7,434 bases of DNA from JAAERC01 sp032123495 (GTDB taxonomy: Bacteria > Zixibacteria > MSB-5A5 > GN15 > PGXB01): the NCBI GenBank assembly GCA_032123495.1, contig JAQBFG010000008.1:1-7434 (forward strand), given 5' to 3'. The position numbers and the translations under genes are program-made. This document shows, piece after piece, positions 6,068-7,434 of this stretch (its first letter is position 1; the number at the start of each line of letters is the position of its first letter). A model generated the notes under the pieces. That model ran no database searches and was not told the DNA's origin. It saw only the letters and a program-made list of their open reading frames with translations.

Positions 6068-6897
6068 TATTGAGTTATACTGGTTGGATAGGAGCCGAGT
6101 ATTTTGTGAAAATGAGTTATTTCCTGCAGATGATCCAAGGCATTTTTGATACGGACTTCTTTTAAGGAGCCAATAAAATCGACATAAAAATAATATTGCC
6201 AGCCATGTTTACGGGCCGGGCGGGATTCGATTTTGGTTAAGTCTATGTCTCTCAATGCAAACACCGAGAGCGCCTTAAATAAGGCGCCAGGTATATTTTT
6301 GAGAGAAAAAACAACCGAAGTTTTTGCCTTGCCTGAGAATTTTATAGGTTTCCGGCTCAATAGTAAAAAGCGGGTGAAATTTGATTTTTCATCCTCAATT
6401 GATTTTTTGAGTTTTTTCATTTTGTAAAGTTCGGCCGCAAATGGGGAAGCAATTGCCGCCGAGTCAGTTAAGTCAGACTCGACTAGCATTTTAACCGCGC
6501 CAGCGGTGTCATAATATGATACCGGCTTAATATTTTTGTGCTTCTTGAGAAAATTGCGACACTGATCCAAAGCTGCCGGATGAGAATATACTTTTTTTAT
6601 TTTTCCAAGAGTTGTGTTGGGGGAAGCAATCAGACAATGAACGACTCTGAGTTGCGCTTCTCCAATTACGCTTAAATTTCTCTCGAGAAGCAAATCATAG
6701 TTATGATGAATCGAACCGATAAGTGAATTTTCAATCGGAATAACACCAAAATCGGCAAATCTGTTTTCCACTTTGTCAAATAGTTGGTCAAAAGATTCAG
6801 ATGGAATCGCTTTTATTGGTCCCTTGATTAAAAGTCCTGCGGCAGCTTCGGAAAAAGCTCCTCGTTCACCCTGAAATGCTATTTTTTTAATTGCCAT
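6064..6897 (-). CDS. pheA: Prephenate dehydratase, monofunctional
   Basis: Converts prephenate to phenylpyruvate, water and CO2 in the cytoplasm, the committed step to phenylalanine. The protein has 277 residues, the usual size of the monofunctional enzyme, with no chorismate mutase domain. The catalytic domain (about 4-180) shows FQGERGAFSEAAA at 8-20, GVIPIENSLIGSI at 51-63, VYSHPAALDQC at 103-113, YDTAGAV at 129-135 and the N-F-T-R-F motif at 173-177 whose T-R-F is essential in characterised enzymes. A regulatory ACT domain follows (about 192-275) with the phenylalanine-binding motifs GAL (204-206) and ESRP (224-227), so feedback inhibition by phenylalanine is expected. The start ATG lies at 6897-6895 and the MAIKKIAFQG N-terminus is typical, but no clear ribosome site precedes it. 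The gene is divergent from the HNH gene and upstream of the hybrid kinase gene on the same strand. No other aromatic amino acid gene is adjacent. Confidence 0.97.
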   Translation of the reverse strand: MAIKKIAFQGERGAFSEAAAGLLIKGPIKAIPSESFDQLFDKVENRFADFGVIPIENSLIGSIHHNYDLLLERNLSVIGEAQLRVVHCLIASPNTTLGKIKKVYSHPAALDQCRNFLKKHKNIKPVSYYDTAGAVKMLVESDLTDSAAIASPFAAELYKMKKLKKSIEDEKSNFTRFLLLSRKPIKFSGKAKTSVVFSLKNIPGALFKALSVFALRDIDLTKIESRPARKHGWQYYFYVDFIGSLKEVRIKNALDHLQEITHFHKILGSYPTSITQY

Positions 6898-6920
6898 ACT
6901 GATTTTATCGGGGACAATAG

Positions 6921-6951
6921 ATTTTACTTGATAAGTTATTACCTATTTCAA
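6921..6951 (-). promoter_or_regulatory. Possible pheA promoter
   Basis: On the minus strand TTGAAA (6951-6946) and TAAAAT (6926-6921) resemble -35 and -10 boxes, but the spacer is 19 bases, longer than the 17 preferred. The initiation point would be near 6914, giving a leader of about 17 bases before the pheA ATG. No leader peptide or attenuator fits in that distance. Confidence 0.3.
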
Positions 6952-7036
6952 ATTTTTATTCTCAAATTGGGTTTTGGTATAAAAGATCAGTTTTAATTAT
7001 TACGCATCAATATCTTGAAAGAGAAAATAATAAATA

Positions 7037-7065
7037 TTGACAATTGAGGCTGATAGCCTGATTTT
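7037..7065 (+). promoter_or_regulatory. Possible promoter with internal dyad for the HNH gene
   Basis: A perfect TTGACA at 7037-7042 is followed after 17 bases by GATTTT (7060-7065), a poor -10 box. The spacer contains a perfect 5-bp dyad, AGGCT-GAT-AGCCT at 7047-7059, which could be an operator. The rest of the divergent intergenic region (6952-7036) is AT-rich and shows no other structure I can support. Confidence 0.3.
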
Positions 7066-7097
7066 ACTGTATTGTAGCTGAGTTTGATTATTTGACC

Positions 7098-7104
7098 GGG
7101 GAAG
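7098..7104 (+). promoter_or_regulatory. Ribosome binding site GGGGAAG for the HNH gene
   Basis: A purine-rich GGGGAAG sits just before the ATG at 7108, with the GGGGA core five bases from it. It is a moderate match but supports this start. Confidence 0.5.
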
Positions 7105-7107
7105 CAG

Positions 7108-7434
7108 ATGTCGATTTTGAATAACAATGTGCTGGTATTAAATCAGAATTATGAGCCGATGTCAGTCTGTTCTGCCCGACGTGCATTTCTTTTGATGTAT
7201 CTTGGCAAAGCCGAAATGATTGAAACTCATAACGGCGTTAAACTCAGATCAGTTTTGAATTCGTATTCTTTGCCGTCGATAGTAAGACTTGACCGGTATA
7301 TTAGAGCCCCGCGAAAAAGTGTTGTTCTGACTCGCAAAAATATTCTTATTCGTGACGGCCACACCTGTTGCTACTGCGGCTCCACCAAAGGCCCGATGAC
7401 GGTCGATCATATTATTCCGAAAAATAAAAATGGG
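7108..7434 (+). CDS. HNH endonuclease family protein, N-terminal part (3' end outside window)
   Basis: The frame is open from ATG 7108 to the right edge, giving 109 residues without a stop. The N-terminus NNNVLVLNQNYEPMSVCSARRAFLLMYLGKAEMIE (residues 5-39) is the lead-in domain of a widespread stand-alone bacterial HNH protein group. The HNH module then begins: RKNILIRDGHTCCYCG (76-91), with a zinc cysteine pair C87 and C90, followed by MTVDHIIPKNKNG with D100-H101, the metal-binding and catalytic positions. The second cysteine pair and the final N/H of the motif should lie just past the edge; complete members are typically about 160-190 residues. Such proteins cut or nick DNA, but the cellular role of this group is not known to me. 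It is transcribed divergently from pheA. No mobile-element gene is adjacent in the window. Confidence 0.9.
   Translation, partial: MSILNNNVLVLNQNYEPMSVCSARRAFLLMYLGKAEMIETHNGVKLRSVLNSYSLPSIVRLDRYIRAPRKSVVLTRKNILIRDGHTCCYCGSTKGPMTVDHIIPKNKNG

Noticed and set aside
1..7434. Nuclease-like genes at both ends (PD-(D/E)XK and HNH) as one defence system
   Set aside because: They are about 6.8 kb apart with unrelated genes between them, in separate transcription units, and the HNH group is a common chromosomal stand-alone family.

Overview
The window is a 7.4 kb piece of AT-rich bacterial chromosome, roughly 60 % A+T by eye. It carries seven protein-coding genes or gene ends. Ordinary bacterial features are visible: a strong AGGAGGT ribosome site before one gene, an AGGCGGT site before another, a monofunctional prephenate dehydratase, and a large soluble PAS-rich hybrid kinase. 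The taxon cannot be fixed from the sequence. The style (many PAS repeats ending in DITER, a zinc-ribbon/DUF2007-like protein, short GGCAGATGT palindromes between genes) resembles environmental candidate-phylum genomes of the FCB kind, for example Zixibacteria. That is an impression from general knowledge, not a demonstrated assignment.

Layout, left to right. 1-311 (+): C-terminal part of a PD-(D/E)XK nuclease-like protein. 312-475: convergent intergenic stretch filled with palindromes and flanked by a 12-bp direct repeat, best read as a dispersed repeat element. 476-871 (-): small protein with an N-terminal zinc ribbon and a DUF2007-like domain. 872-955: divergent promoter region. 956-2011 (+): squalene/phytoene synthase family protein whose start is uncertain. 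2018-5908 (-): 1296-residue hybrid histidine kinase with seven PAS domains, HisKA, HATPase and a C-terminal receiver; it converges on the synthase gene with only 6 bp between the stop codons. 5909-6063: intergenic region with two dyads. 6064-6897 (-): prephenate dehydratase (pheA). 6898-7107: divergent intergenic region with a TTGACA box and a small dyad. 7108-7434 (+): N-terminal part of an HNH endonuclease family protein, cut by the window edge.

The genes do not form an evident pathway. Only pheA and the kinase gene lie in tandem, 155 bp apart, and their products have no obvious functional link. Each gene looks like a stand-alone unit. I found no CRISPR array, tRNA, rRNA, transposase or recognisable defence island. 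The two nuclease-like proteins at the ends are separated by unrelated genes and should not be read as one system. The observations most worth a second look are the palindromic repeat element at 312-450, the seven-PAS soluble kinase, the atypical PD-(D/E)XK active site, and the start of the synthase gene.
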